A DNA stretch of 64,000 bases from Pontibacter sp. SGAir0037. Its GTDB lineage: Bacteria; Bacteroidota; Bacteroidia; Cytophagales; Hymenobacteraceae. Under the pieces are notes generated by a model. That model was not told the origin of the DNA. It saw only the letters and a list, made by a program, of their open reading frames with translations, and did not search any database. Positions 45,371-54,118 of this stretch are shown here, piece by piece. Every line of letters starts with the position of its first letter. The stretch's first letter is position 1. The stretch spans positions 744,001 to 808,000 of the forward strand of contig NZ_CP028092.1 in assembly GCF_005491705.1 (NCBI RefSeq), read 5' to 3'. The position numbers were made by a program, and so were the translations under genes.

Positions 45371-47569
45371 TCAGCTTTGTTGGTGCATCTTAAAGTAAAT
45401 GCTGAACTGAGTGCCTTCGCCTACTTTGCTTTGTACCTCAACGCGACCGCCTAAAGCTTCTACCTGTGTTTTAACAAGGTATAAACCAATTCCCTTGCCA
45501 GCAATGTTCGGGTGAAATCTCTTGTATAGTTTAAAAATGTTCGATCCTACTTTTTCCAGGTCCATACCCGAACCATTGTCTTGTACCTGCACACAAACAG
45601 AATCGGCAACAACTTTACTTTTAACATACACTACTAGCGGAACAGCCTCTTTTCTGTACTTCACAGCATTGTTGAGCAGGTTGTGCAAAATGCTGTATAA
45701 ATAAGCACGTCGGCCTAAAATCGTACAGGCATCTTCTTCCATGTCAAGTTCAATGCAATAGAGATCGGGTGAATAACTCTGTTCGATACTTTGAATAACA
45801 TCGTGGCAAACCGACTCAAGGTTTACAGGTTCCAGCTGCTCACTTCTTTCAGCGTTTTTAACTGAAAGGATCAGGTTAAGGTCTTTGATGACGGTGTCCA
45901 GTCGTCTGGCGCTTAAAGTAAGGTTTTCCAGCGTCTGGGTATACTGTTCAGAGGAAGTATTCATTCTGTTCAGTATACTGGTAAGCCCCAGTATATTGGC
46001 AACGGGTGCCCTTAGGTTATGCGAAACAATATAAGTGAACTGCTGTAAATCCTGGTTCTGGTAAAACAGGTTTTCCGTTAGCTCTACCAGTTTATCCTCT
46101 GCCAGCTTTCTGTCAGTAATATCTGTGTGTACAGCAATCAGGTAGTCTACCTCGCCTTTATCGTTATGGATAGGGCTGATGGAGATACTATGCCAGAACT
46201 TCTCGTTGTTCTTGGTATACCCGACCGCCTCGTGCGAGAAAGGAATGCCTAAGTCTGAAAGTTGCTTGAAATGGTTTTCCGTTTCCTTGTCTGTTTCTGG
46301 GCCTCTCAGGAATGAAACAGGCACTTTGCCTTTTATTTCGTCCAGGGTAAAACCGGTAAGGCGGGTAAAGGCAGAGTTAACCCATTCAATCTGAGAATAT
46401 TTATTTGTTATAACCACTGCATTGGTAATGGTGCTGGCAACGAGCGATAGCTTTTTAAGCTCGTCCTGTGCAGCTTTCTGGGCCGTTACGTCCTTAAAAT
46501 GCACGGCAATTCCTTTATCGTACGGATAAATATTGAAATGGAGGGTGCCGTTACGCGAAGGAACATAAAGTATAAATTTCGTGGAGATGCGGTATTTAGC
46601 AACCCGAAGGCATTTGTCGTAAAATTTTGTGTTTTTGGCTTCTGGAATCAGGTGCCATATATTCTGTTTATGGATGTTACTTTTTTTCAGGTTCAGAAAT
46701 TCGGCAAACCCCGAGTTTGCATAAGATACCCGAAACTGTTTATCTAGCGCAAAAAAAGGCTCCTCCATACTTTCGAGGATGTTTTCTAGCCGGATAGCCT
46801 GCTTCTTTACCAGCTTATCAGCTTTTTTCAAATCCGTGATATCTTTAGCAATGCCCTGCACACTTCTTGCTTTTCCGTTTTCAAGCACAGGTACCAGGGT
46901 AATGCTGATAAACAGCATGCCTTTATGTTTGCTTCTTATCTTGGTGGTGAATGTTAATGCTACTCCTGACAGCGCTTTGTGAAAGGCATGTATAGACTTT
47001 TCAAGAAACTTTGAGGTCAGGAAAAACGAATAGTGTTTGTCCCGGATATCTTCTGCAGTATAACCTGAAATGCGAGAAGCTTCCAGGTTTAAGTCTGTTA
47101 TAAACCCAAGTGCATCCATTGTAAAGACAGCATCCGGGTGATTGTAATACAGTAACTTGAACTGGGAAGAATAGTCGTCCTCCTCCGTCGGATCAGCAGG
47201 TGCTGCTTCGAAAGAGGTATCGCCATCAGAACGAGCAGAAAGCTCCAGTACAACCTGGTTAGCAGAAATGCTGTTGGCCATCACATTGAACTTCAACCAT
47301 TCCCCGTTTTCATGCTGCAGCCTGAGCGACAAAGCCTGGTTTCTGATTTCTCCGTCGGTTAATTGCTGTAGCAAATTTAGCAGCGAAGCCGTATCCTGTT
47401 CATGAACATAATGAAAGAACATGTGCCCCACTAGCTTACCGGTCCTGTAATTGAGAATAGTTTCAACAGCAGAACCTGCATAGCTGCATATGCCTTCTGC
47501 ATCCAGAATAGCAGTGAAATATGTTTCTTTACGAGTTGCAGTTACATTTAAGGCAGGTGAGGGCTCCAT
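45371..47569 (-). CDS. Multi-PAS sensor histidine kinase, probably cytoplasmic
   Basis: A 732-residue kinase without clear membrane segments. The N-terminal half contains about four PAS/PAC units (for example NPDAVFTMDALGFITDLNLEAS, SPIHNDKGEVDYLIAVHTDITDRK). The HisKA region has the phospho-acceptor His near residue 517 in IVSHNLRAPVANI. The HATPase domain shows NLLNNAVKYR, DNGSGMDLEKV and GKGIGLYLVK. It has no attached receiver domain. The convergent response regulator is a candidate partner. Confidence 0.92.
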   Translation of the reverse strand: MEPSPALNVTATRKETYFTAILDAEGICSYAGSAVETILNYRTGKLVGHMFFHYVHEQDTASLLNLLQQLTDGEIRNQALSLRLQHENGEWLKFNVMANSISANQVVLELSARSDGDTSFEAAPADPTEEDDYSSQFKLLYYNHPDAVFTMDALGFITDLNLEASRISGYTAEDIRDKHYSFFLTSKFLEKSIHAFHKALSGVALTFTTKIRSKHKGMLFISITLVPVLENGKARSVQGIAKDITDLKKADKLVKKQAIRLENILESMEEPFFALDKQFRVSYANSGFAEFLNLKKSNIHKQNIWHLIPEAKNTKFYDKCLRVAKYRISTKFILYVPSRNGTLHFNIYPYDKGIAVHFKDVTAQKAAQDELKKLSLVASTITNAVVITNKYSQIEWVNSAFTRLTGFTLDEIKGKVPVSFLRGPETDKETENHFKQLSDLGIPFSHEAVGYTKNNEKFWHSISISPIHNDKGEVDYLIAVHTDITDRKLAEDKLVELTENLFYQNQDLQQFTYIVSHNLRAPVANILGLTSILNRMNTSSEQYTQTLENLTLSARRLDTVIKDLNLILSVKNAERSEQLEPVNLESVCHDVIQSIEQSYSPDLYCIELDMEEDACTILGRRAYLYSILHNLLNNAVKYRKEAVPLVVYVKSKVVADSVCVQVQDNGSGMDLEKVGSNIFKLYKRFHPNIAGKGIGLYLVKTQVEALGGRVEVQSKVGEGTQFSIYFKMHQQS

Positions 47570-48233
47570 CTTTCTTTATCAACATTAAAATTCCTTCGGC
47601 ATCAATTGCTAATTACTTTATAAACAGCAGCTGTAATATAGTAATAATTTAAATTAAACAAGCGTATGGTTTTTGTATTTACCAATGATGCCACCTTCTA
47701 ACAGCGATAAACACCAGCAATAGTGAACAGTTCAAAAAATTAAATTAAACTAGCTGATTTAAGTTCTGAACAAGCTTTAGTATTAGTTTTTGTCTAATTA
47801 AGAGCCATTCTTTTACTGCTAAAAGGTGCTTTTTCTTTTTCCAGGATAATTTAAATTATTTCTTTATTGAAGCTTTCTTTGAACATTTCCGGTGTGGGGT
47901 TAAGTGTAAATTCTTTCTATATACATATTTAAAATCAGAATCAACTTAAACAATACTGATTGTTCTTAGTATAAAATACCTATTTTTGCTGCTTCTTTTG
48001 TCACCTGGTAAAAACATCTAGTCTAAAGTTGACCAACAGGAGTAACTGTTGCACCATAATGCCGGAGTTCAGCTATTCATCAGACGCAGGAGAGAGGGTG
48101 TGAAGCGCTACCATGCACTAACCATAAATAAATTGAGGTTGGCTTGGTTTTAGCTATAAAATGTATTGCAAGATTAAGTTTAGAAGAGTATTTTTAATTT
48201 AGTATATTAAATATTTAAATCTTAGAATCAATT
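47570..48233. other. AT-rich intergenic region
   Basis: 660 bases with no gene that can be supported. It holds a good promoter match at 47960-47988, giving either a leader of about 240 bases for the thioesterase gene or a separate small RNA; no terminator hairpin was found in between. Confidence 0.4.
47960..47988 (+). promoter_or_regulatory. Bacteroidota-type promoter
   Basis: TTG at 47960-47962, 18-base spacer, TATTTTTG at 47981-47988, matching TTG-N-TAnnTTTG. It is 245 bases upstream of the thioesterase ATG. Confidence 0.5.
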
Positions 48234-48671
48234 ATGCATAATGTCTATGAAGGTAAAGTAATGTGGTCTCACTTGGATGCAAATATGCATATGCGCCATT
48301 CTGTATATGCTGACTTTGCAGCCCAGGCCAGAATTGCCATTTTGGATAGTATAGGATTAGACTTTAATGTTTTTCGAGAGCTTAACATCGGGCCTATCCT
48401 TTTCCGGGAAGAACTGCTTTACCTGAAAGAAGTCGGTCTAAATGATACACTGAAAGTTACGCTGGAGCTAACCAAGAGCAGGACCGACGGATCGCGCTGG
48501 TCAATCAGACATTCCATCTATCGTGGTGATGGCGTGAAAGCAGCTGTCGTAAATGTTGACGGTGCCTGGATTGACACGATGAAAAGAAAACTAACCACTT
48601 TGCCTTCTGAACTGGCTGAAAAATTTATGGATCTGCCTAAAAGCATGGATTTTGATGAGGTGCCGGCCTAA
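48234..48671 (+). CDS. Acyl-CoA thioesterase, hotdog fold
   Basis: A 145-residue 4-hydroxybenzoyl-CoA-thioesterase-like protein. The segment VMWSHLDANMHMRHSVYADFAAQARI matches the family's (W/D)xDxxxHxxxxxY pattern with Asp and His/Arg active-site candidates; FREELLYLKEVG and SIYRGDGVKAAVVNVDGAWID complete the fold. The substrate is unknown. It has its own terminator. Confidence 0.88.
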   Translation: MHNVYEGKVMWSHLDANMHMRHSVYADFAAQARIAILDSIGLDFNVFRELNIGPILFREELLYLKEVGLNDTLKVTLELTKSRTDGSRWSIRHSIYRGDGVKAAVVNVDGAWIDTMKRKLTTLPSELAEKFMDLPKSMDFDEVPA

Positions 48672-48707
48672 AGACGTAGTTAAAAAGTAATATATTCCCA
48701 TATTCTG

Positions 48708-48744
48708 AAAAGCCTCCCTGATTTGTACTCGGGAGGCTTTTTTG
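48708..48744 (+). terminator. Rho-independent terminator after the thioesterase
   Basis: Stem AAAAGCCTCCC (48708-48718) and GGGAGGCTTTT (48731-48741), continuing into a T-run. Confidence 0.9.
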
Positions 48745-48926
48745 TGCTCCTGTAGTTGGCTTTTCTATGAATGTTGCTCCTATATTACAATATTTTAGGT
48801 ATACATTACAGTCGCAGAAACAGGGGCAACTTTGAAATTTAATATTTTATAATTTTTTAATAATTTATATAAAATATTGAACTTGTGTTATGTGATAATT
48901 GTCTGTAATACTGAGGGTTAATTAAT

Positions 48927-49220
48927 ATGAGAGAATTAGAAAGACTTCAGGAAGGACTAGGAAAAAGCAACATGCTTTTATTAAAGAAAACACAACAAGG
49001 TTTAGAATGCATCTTCCTGAGGGAAGGTATGGCAGTAGACAGCTTTATGGTGCAACAAGGTATACTGGCAGATGCTCTGAATAAAACAGGTATAAACGGT
49101 ATTGTTGAGGGAAATAATTTTGCCAGGCTTAAAACGGATTATAGTTGGTTTTCTTTACACGTGAAGTCCAGAGCGCTTTACATGCAGCTTCAGCAGACAC
49201 AGCCTCAGGTCTTTATCTAA
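48927..49220 (+). CDS. Hypothetical protein, 97 residues
   Basis: A small soluble protein, MRELERLQEGLGKSNMLLLK at the start, with no signal, membrane segment or motif I recognise. It has its own strong terminator (49260-49299) and a start in an AT-rich leader, both of which support it being a real gene. Codon use looks like that of its neighbours. Function unknown. Confidence 0.6.
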   Translation: MRELERLQEGLGKSNMLLLKKTQQGLECIFLREGMAVDSFMVQQGILADALNKTGINGIVEGNNFARLKTDYSWFSLHVKSRALYMQLQQTQPQVFI

Positions 49221-49259
49221 ATCTCCTGCTCAGACATATTTACTGGTTTAGCAAATTTT

Positions 49260-49299
49260 AACACAAGCCCCTGGCACTTCAGTGCCAGGGGCTTGTGTT
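49260..49299. terminator. Strong terminator hairpin
   Basis: A 19-bp perfect stem with a two-base loop (arms AACACAAGCCCCTGGCACT and its complement), followed by GTTTTC. It lies between the 97-residue protein and the DUF6122 gene. Confidence 0.85.
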
Positions 49300-49366
49300 G
49301 TTTTCAGGTTTCTGGAAACCTATAAAAGCAATTGCAGTATGATAGAGGCAGGAAATTTAAGGCAAA

Positions 49367-49690
49367 TTGGGAGAAGTAGAAATCAGTATTGGGTTTATAG
49401 TGCACATGATACTGCACATTGCGGTTCCGCTGGCAGTTGCCTGGCTCTTTTACCGCAATTATTTTAAAAGAGCAAGCCTGATAATGCTGGCAGGCTTGCT
49501 TATAGATGCCGATCATTTGCTGGCAACGCCCATTCTGGATCCGAACAGGTGCAGCGTTGGTTATCATTTGCTGCACAGTTACTGGCTTGTGCCTCTATAT
49601 GTACTGCTTGCCCTCTTTCCGAAAACAAGGCTGTGGGGCCTGGGCCTGGTCATCCACATCGTGCTCGATTTTCTGGATTGCTATATCTGA
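49367..49690 (+). CDS. DUF6122-like membrane protein
   Basis: A 107-residue membrane protein with three or four hydrophobic segments (FIVHMILHIAVPLAVAWLFY, ASLIMLAGLLI, WLVPLYVLLALF, GLGLVIHIVLDFLDC). The motif DADHLLATPILDPNRCSVGY, followed by HLLHSY, contains His and Asp residues conserved in this family as far as I recall. The reading starts at a TTG; the first ATG (49406) would cut into the first segment. It converges on the TonB-fusion gene. Function unknown. Confidence 0.75.
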   Translation: MGEVEISIGFIVHMILHIAVPLAVAWLFYRNYFKRASLIMLAGLLIDADHLLATPILDPNRCSVGYHLLHSYWLVPLYVLLALFPKTRLWGLGLVIHIVLDFLDCYI

Positions 49691-49698
49691 AGGCAGGT

Positions 49699-51090
49699 TT
49701 ATCTTTTCCGGAACCTGATCCTGACCTTCACCTCCTGTGCTATGGGCTTGCCGTTTTGCCGGGCAGGAGTCCAGGCAGGGCCTTCCTGTAGCAGGCGGAT
49801 AGCTTCTGCATTACTGGCTTGGGTTAACCCTTTTGTAAGCCGAAAGTTAGAAAGCTTGCCATCTTCCTGCACTGTAAAAGCCACCACCACCAACCCCGCT
49901 GTACTACCGGAAGGATATTTCAGGTTTTCCTGTATGTATTGCTGGTAAGCTCGCATACCTGCTGCAGGCTGTGGGGCAGTAGCTTTGCCTAGTTTAGGTT
50001 CCCTGCGTTTATCAAGCTCTACTACCACTACTTCTTGCAAACTCCTGGTGTCTTCAGTTAAATTAACATTTACAGCCACAATGGCACTATCTACTTTTAC
50101 TTCCTGTCGTTCGAAGCCGATATAGCTGAACTGAAGCAGCAGTGTTTCTTTGTCCTGCGGGAGCAGAAGACTATAGTTGCCGTTAGCGTCTGTGGAAGCA
50201 CCTGTCGCAGCACCCTTTACCGTAACAGCAACACCTGGCAAAGCCTCTCCGTTAGACGACATCACTTTACCGGTTAGTTGTCTGAAAGCGGAAGACTTTC
50301 TTGCTTTAAGATTAGATGCTGCTGCCCGCGGCATGTTGGTATTGAAATCGGAGGGAACCAAAGTCTGCTGCAACTGCTTTTGCCCTTCTATGACACCGGC
50401 CACAGCGGGGGCTTGCAGCAAAGAAGAATCTATAAACACTTTGGCCGGTGCAGCCAGCACACGGCTGGTCTCAAGCTCTGTCAGGTCTGCCTCCTGCTGT
50501 ATACCTACTACGTCAGCTGCGGCAAGAGCCAGGGGGGCGGCCGGTGCTTTGGCTGTGTTTGCAGCGCTGCCCGGAACTGTGCCGGTTTTGGTTGGTGTGG
50601 GTTTGGTACCACTTGCACTTGAAGCAGATTCCGGTACTGCCACTACGGGAGGCGCTGCGGCAGGGGCTGGTGTAGCAGCAGGGGCAGGCACTACCGGCGC
50701 AGGTGCGCTTTGGGTAATCGTATTTTTAGCCTGGTTTAACTGAGAGAAAAGGTAAAAGAAGAACACAGCCGTAGCGCCCACCAGGGCAAGGATAGCCGCT
50801 GCCACACGCCAATCTGCCCAAAGCATCCTGGGGGCACGTTTCTTCTTTTCCTTGAGGTGAAGTTTTGCCTTTAAGCGATAGTTGATATCGTTTACAGCTG
50901 CTTCAGTCTGGGTGCGGTCAGAGAGCACCAGGCCCTCTACCACATCGGTGCAGAGCTCACAGTGGAGGAGGTGCTTTTCGACTTCGTAGGTTTCAGCTTC
51001 GGGCAACGTATTCTCATGGTACTGCCTGAGCAGTTCCAGCGGAACATGATTGTCTTCGTCCTGGTACAACCGGATGTTATCTCTCTCCAT
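49699..51090 (-). CDS. Anti-sigma factor fused to carboxypeptidase-regulatory-like and TonB domains
   Basis: A 463-residue protein. In order: a zinc-finger-like anti-sigma N-terminus (about residues 30-55, KHLLHCELCTDVVEG); one membrane segment (about 93-113, ILALVGATAVFFFYLF); a Pro/Ala-rich periplasmic spacer (to about 270); a carboxypeptidase-regulatory-like domain (about 272-355, GKVMSSNGEALPGVAVTVKG); and a TonB C-terminal domain (about 385-463, LKYPSGSTAGLVVVAFTVQE). It overlaps the ECF sigma gene by 14 bases. It probably holds the sigma factor at the membrane and senses outer-membrane energy transduction directly. It could also serve as a TonB. Confidence 0.88.
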   Translation of the reverse strand: MERDNIRLYQDEDNHVPLELLRQYHENTLPEAETYEVEKHLLHCELCTDVVEGLVLSDRTQTEAAVNDINYRLKAKLHLKEKKKRAPRMLWADWRVAAAILALVGATAVFFFYLFSQLNQAKNTITQSAPAPVVPAPAATPAPAAAPPVVAVPESASSASGTKPTPTKTGTVPGSAANTAKAPAAPLALAAADVVGIQQEADLTELETSRVLAAPAKVFIDSSLLQAPAVAGVIEGQKQLQQTLVPSDFNTNMPRAAASNLKARKSSAFRQLTGKVMSSNGEALPGVAVTVKGAATGASTDANGNYSLLLPQDKETLLLQFSYIGFERQEVKVDSAIVAVNVNLTEDTRSLQEVVVVELDKRREPKLGKATAPQPAAGMRAYQQYIQENLKYPSGSTAGLVVVAFTVQEDGKLSNFRLTKGLTQASNAEAIRLLQEGPAWTPARQNGKPIAQEVKVRIRFRKR

Positions 51091-51664
51091 TATTGTTCTG
51101 CAGGTATAGTTTCAGGTTTCTCTTCCCGTTCTGAATATAACTTTTTACTTTATGCAGCTCGCAGCCTGTTATAGCAGCTATTTCTTTATAGCTTTTCTGT
51201 TGCAGGTAAAACAACTCTACACAGGTGCGCTGTTCCAGAGGTAGTTTCTCCAGCCCCTGTTCCAGGTACTGAAATTCAATTTCCCTCTCTTCTTTCTCCT
51301 CGGTCAGATGCATGTTGGAAGCTAATTCCATACCAGTAGCATCCTGTTTCAGAAAAAGCTTTTCTTTAGACTTGGCAGCACGTAACTGCATCAGGCAATG
51401 GTTTTTAGCTATAACGTGCAGCCAGCTTTTAAAATTGGTTACCTGGTGCTTTTTGAGTGTCTCCACCAGGCCTTCGAAAACCTGCATGGTAGCATCCTTA
51501 CTTTCTTCCTCATCTTTCAGGTACTTCAGGCACACGAGGTAAACTGTTTCGGTGTGGCGCTCAAACAATTCTCCAATGCACGCCAGATCACCTGTCTTCT
51601 GGTATTTCTGTACCAGTTCCAGGTCGTCAGGCGGCCGTGATTTTGAGAAGAGTTTCAGGAACAT
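51077..51664 (-). CDS. ECF-type RNA polymerase sigma factor
   Basis: A 195-residue sigma-70 family factor. Region 2 (about residues 20-90) includes LFERHTETVYLVCLKYLKDE and NFKSWLHVIAKNHCLMQLR; region 4 (about 130-185) includes LEKLPLEQRTCVELFYLQQK and the HTH SYKEIAAITGCELHKVKSYI. Its stop overlaps the start of the anti-sigma/TonB gene. It is divergent from the vWA gene, which may be one of its targets. Confidence 0.93.
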   Translation of the reverse strand: MFLKLFSKSRPPDDLELVQKYQKTGDLACIGELFERHTETVYLVCLKYLKDEEESKDATMQVFEGLVETLKKHQVTNFKSWLHVIAKNHCLMQLRAAKSKEKLFLKQDATGMELASNMHLTEEKEEREIEFQYLEQGLEKLPLEQRTCVELFYLQQKSYKEIAAITGCELHKVKSYIQNGKRNLKLYLQNNNGER

Positions 51665-51778
51665 AGGGCGTAAATAGAATAAATTTTCCGAAGAAAAAAA
51701 TTTTTAAAATTATTCTCTGTACCCTTATGGAATCCGGGCCAAGCCTGCATCATCAGGAGAAACCAAAACTATATCGCT

Positions 51779-53728
51779 ATGAGAAAAGCCATGTTTACCT
51801 TCGTTTTTCTGCTTACGGTGCTCATGTTATCTGCTTTTGAAAATAAGCAGCCAGAGCAGGAAAGAACCATCAATGGAACTGTTACAGATGCGCAGGACGG
51901 GCAACCTCTTCCCGGAGTTGCTGTAAAGTTAAAAGGGAAAGCCAGGGGCGCTGTCACAAACGCTAAAGGAGAATATAGCATACAGGTGCCGGAAGGGAAG
52001 GAGGTACTGGTATTTTCTTTTATCGGTTATGTAACGCAGGAGGTTAAGATCGGGAGAAAGGTTGTTATAAATGTAAAACTGCTCACAGATGCCAGGGCTT
52101 TGGAAGAGGTAGTGGTAACAGGCTATGGGAATGTGCATTTACGGGGTTTGTCCGGGCGTGTAGCAGGTGTAACCACTGCAAAGCAATCATCCGGCAAGTA
52201 TACGCAGGCTATAGTTCAACCTGGTGTACAAACACGGTACTATAGCAGCAACGGGCAGGTGCCGTACCATACCGAAGAGTACGATGCCATACACGATCAT
52301 GAATTTCTGGAGGCAATTAAGAATCCTCTTTCTACTTTTTCGATTGATGTGGACCGTGCCTCCTATAGCAATGTGCGTCGTTTTCTTGCGCAGGGCCAAA
52401 CACCTCCCAAAGATGCTGTGCGGAGCGAGGAAATGATCAATTACTTTAAATACGATTATCCGGAACCCAAAGGAGACGATCCTTTCTCAGTAAGCACGGA
52501 ACTGTCTGAATGCCCGTGGAATAAAGAAAACAAGCTGCTGCACATAGGTTTACAGGGGAAGCATATTCCAACAGCTGCTTTGCCTCCCTCTAACCTGGTT
52601 TTCCTGATAGATGTCTCCGGTTCGATGAATACTCCGGAACGTTTGCCCCTGGTGAAAGCCGGATTTAAGCTATTAGTGGAGCAGCTGAGAGAACAGGATA
52701 AGGTAGCGATTGTGGTGTATGCCAGCCAGGTAGGACTGGTGCTGGATCCAACCAGTGGAAATCAGAAAGATAAAATAATGAAGGCCATAGATCGCTTGGA
52801 AGCCGGTGGATCTACAGCCGGTGGTGAAGGCATACAGCTTGCTTATAAAACAGCACAGCAGCATTTGATAACAGGAGGCAATAACCGGGTAATTCTGGCA
52901 ACCGACGGCGACTTTAATGTAGGTGTATCGAGTAATGCTGCACTGGAGCGAATGATAGAGCAGAAACGGGAGGAAGGAGTGTTTCTGACGGTGCTGGGCT
53001 TCGGTATGGGAAACTACAAAGATTCTAAAATGGAAACGCTGGCTGATAAAGGTAATGGCAACTATGCTTATGTAGATAATATTCTGGAGGCGAAAAAGGT
53101 GTTTGTAAATGAGTTCGGCGGCACGCTTTTTACCATTGCAAAAGATGTGAAACTACAACTGGAGTTTAACCCGGCCAAAGTAAAAGCTTATCGCCTGATT
53201 GGGTATGAAAACCGGGCCTTAAGAAACGAGGACTTCAACAACGATAAAAAAGATGCCGGTGAAATGGGGGCAGGGCATTCGGTAACGGCTTTGTACGAGA
53301 TAGTACCCGTGGGTGCTGCCTCAGACCTAAGTGCTAAGGTAGACGACCTGAAATACCAGCAGGTAAAGCTTGAGCAGAAGGCCACTACAAGCAACGAAAT
53401 GCTTTCGCTAAAGGTGCGTTACAAAGAACCTGAAGCCGAAAACAGCAAACTTTTTCAGACGGTGGTAACAGACAAGGCAATAAGTCTGAAGCAGACAACA
53501 GATAATTTTCGTTTCTCTGCCGCTGTGGCAGCTTATGCTATGCTGCTGCGCGATTCGGCTTTTAAAGGTACTGCTACATATAACCAGGTATTAGCGTTGG
53601 CCGAAGGTGCAAGGGGAGCAGATAAAGAAGGCTATCGCGTCGAGTTTATCAATCTGGTGAAAACCTCTGACCTGCTGCGGAGCCGGGCTACCGCCGGAAC
53701 AGCGGTAGAAGTGCTGATAAAAGAGTAA
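51779..53728 (+). CDS. vWA-domain protein with carboxypeptidase-like and truncated SusC-like plug segments
   Basis: A 649-residue exported protein. A hydrophobic leader (to about 20) is followed by a carboxypeptidase-regulatory-like domain (about 29-103) and the linker RALEEVVVTGYG (about 106-117), which normally introduces the plug of SusC-type receptors. A short GLSGRVAGV follows, then a vWA region of the YfbK type with MIDAS motif DVSGS (Asp278, Ser280, Ser282; about 270-450) and a C-terminal DUF3520-like domain. It is divergent from the ECF sigma factor. The plug-like fragment without a barrel suggests domain fusion. Confidence 0.88.
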   Translation: MRKAMFTFVFLLTVLMLSAFENKQPEQERTINGTVTDAQDGQPLPGVAVKLKGKARGAVTNAKGEYSIQVPEGKEVLVFSFIGYVTQEVKIGRKVVINVKLLTDARALEEVVVTGYGNVHLRGLSGRVAGVTTAKQSSGKYTQAIVQPGVQTRYYSSNGQVPYHTEEYDAIHDHEFLEAIKNPLSTFSIDVDRASYSNVRRFLAQGQTPPKDAVRSEEMINYFKYDYPEPKGDDPFSVSTELSECPWNKENKLLHIGLQGKHIPTAALPPSNLVFLIDVSGSMNTPERLPLVKAGFKLLVEQLREQDKVAIVVYASQVGLVLDPTSGNQKDKIMKAIDRLEAGGSTAGGEGIQLAYKTAQQHLITGGNNRVILATDGDFNVGVSSNAALERMIEQKREEGVFLTVLGFGMGNYKDSKMETLADKGNGNYAYVDNILEAKKVFVNEFGGTLFTIAKDVKLQLEFNPAKVKAYRLIGYENRALRNEDFNNDKKDAGEMGAGHSVTALYEIVPVGAASDLSAKVDDLKYQQVKLEQKATTSNEMLSLKVRYKEPEAENSKLFQTVVTDKAISLKQTTDNFRFSAAVAAYAMLLRDSAFKGTATYNQVLALAEGARGADKEGYRVEFINLVKTSDLLRSRATAGTAVEVLIKE

Positions 53729-53748
53729 GGCAAGGCTGCGTATTAAAG

Positions 53749-53789
53749 CACAGTCCGCGCCTGTGTCAGCAACTCAGGCGCGGACTGTG
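53749..53789. terminator. Bidirectional terminator
   Basis: A 15-bp perfect stem (CACAGTCCGCGCCTG at 53749-53763 with its complement at 53775-53789) between convergent genes. Confidence 0.8.
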
Positions 53790-53791
53790 TT

Positions 53792-54118
53792 TCAGGTATT
53801 TTCTTGCTCGATGGCGGCTAAAAGCTGTTCTTCACTTGTTGTTTCTTCCCAGCTTGGGGGTAATTGCAGGCGTATAGTCTGTGCGCCGCCGCTGGGAGTG
53901 CAAACAACCGTTACAGTGCCCTTTCCGGCTTCTGCCAGCTCAGTGGCTTTGTCTGCTTTCTCTTTTGATAATCCGCCATAAGCCTGAACACAGGTCCAGG
54001 TGGTGCCGTCTTGGTCTGTTACTTCTCTTTGTGTCATACGGCCTTCATACGGAAAAAGAGCAAATGTGGCGGCACCGGCTTTATTTAATGACAACCTTTC
54101 CGGTAGAAGTTCCAGCAT
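53792..54118 (-). CDS. Hypothetical protein, small
   Basis: A 108-residue protein as read from the ATG at 54118, which overlaps the end of the upstream gene by 38 bases; starting at the ATG at 54037 (82 residues, MTQREVTDQDGTTWTCVQAY) avoids the overlap. It is Thr/Glu-rich with a Cys in VVCTPSGGAQ, soluble and without a recognised domain. The start is uncertain. Confidence 0.6.
   Translation of the reverse strand: MLELLPERLSLNKAGAATFALFPYEGRMTQREVTDQDGTTWTCVQAYGGLSKEKADKATELAEAGKGTVTVVCTPSGGAQTIRLQLPPSWEETTSEEQLLAAIEQENT

Noticed and set aside
50177..50743. 188-residue open frame opposite the anti-sigma/TonB gene
   Set aside because: Artefact of the Pro/Ala-rich spacer; no start context or family.
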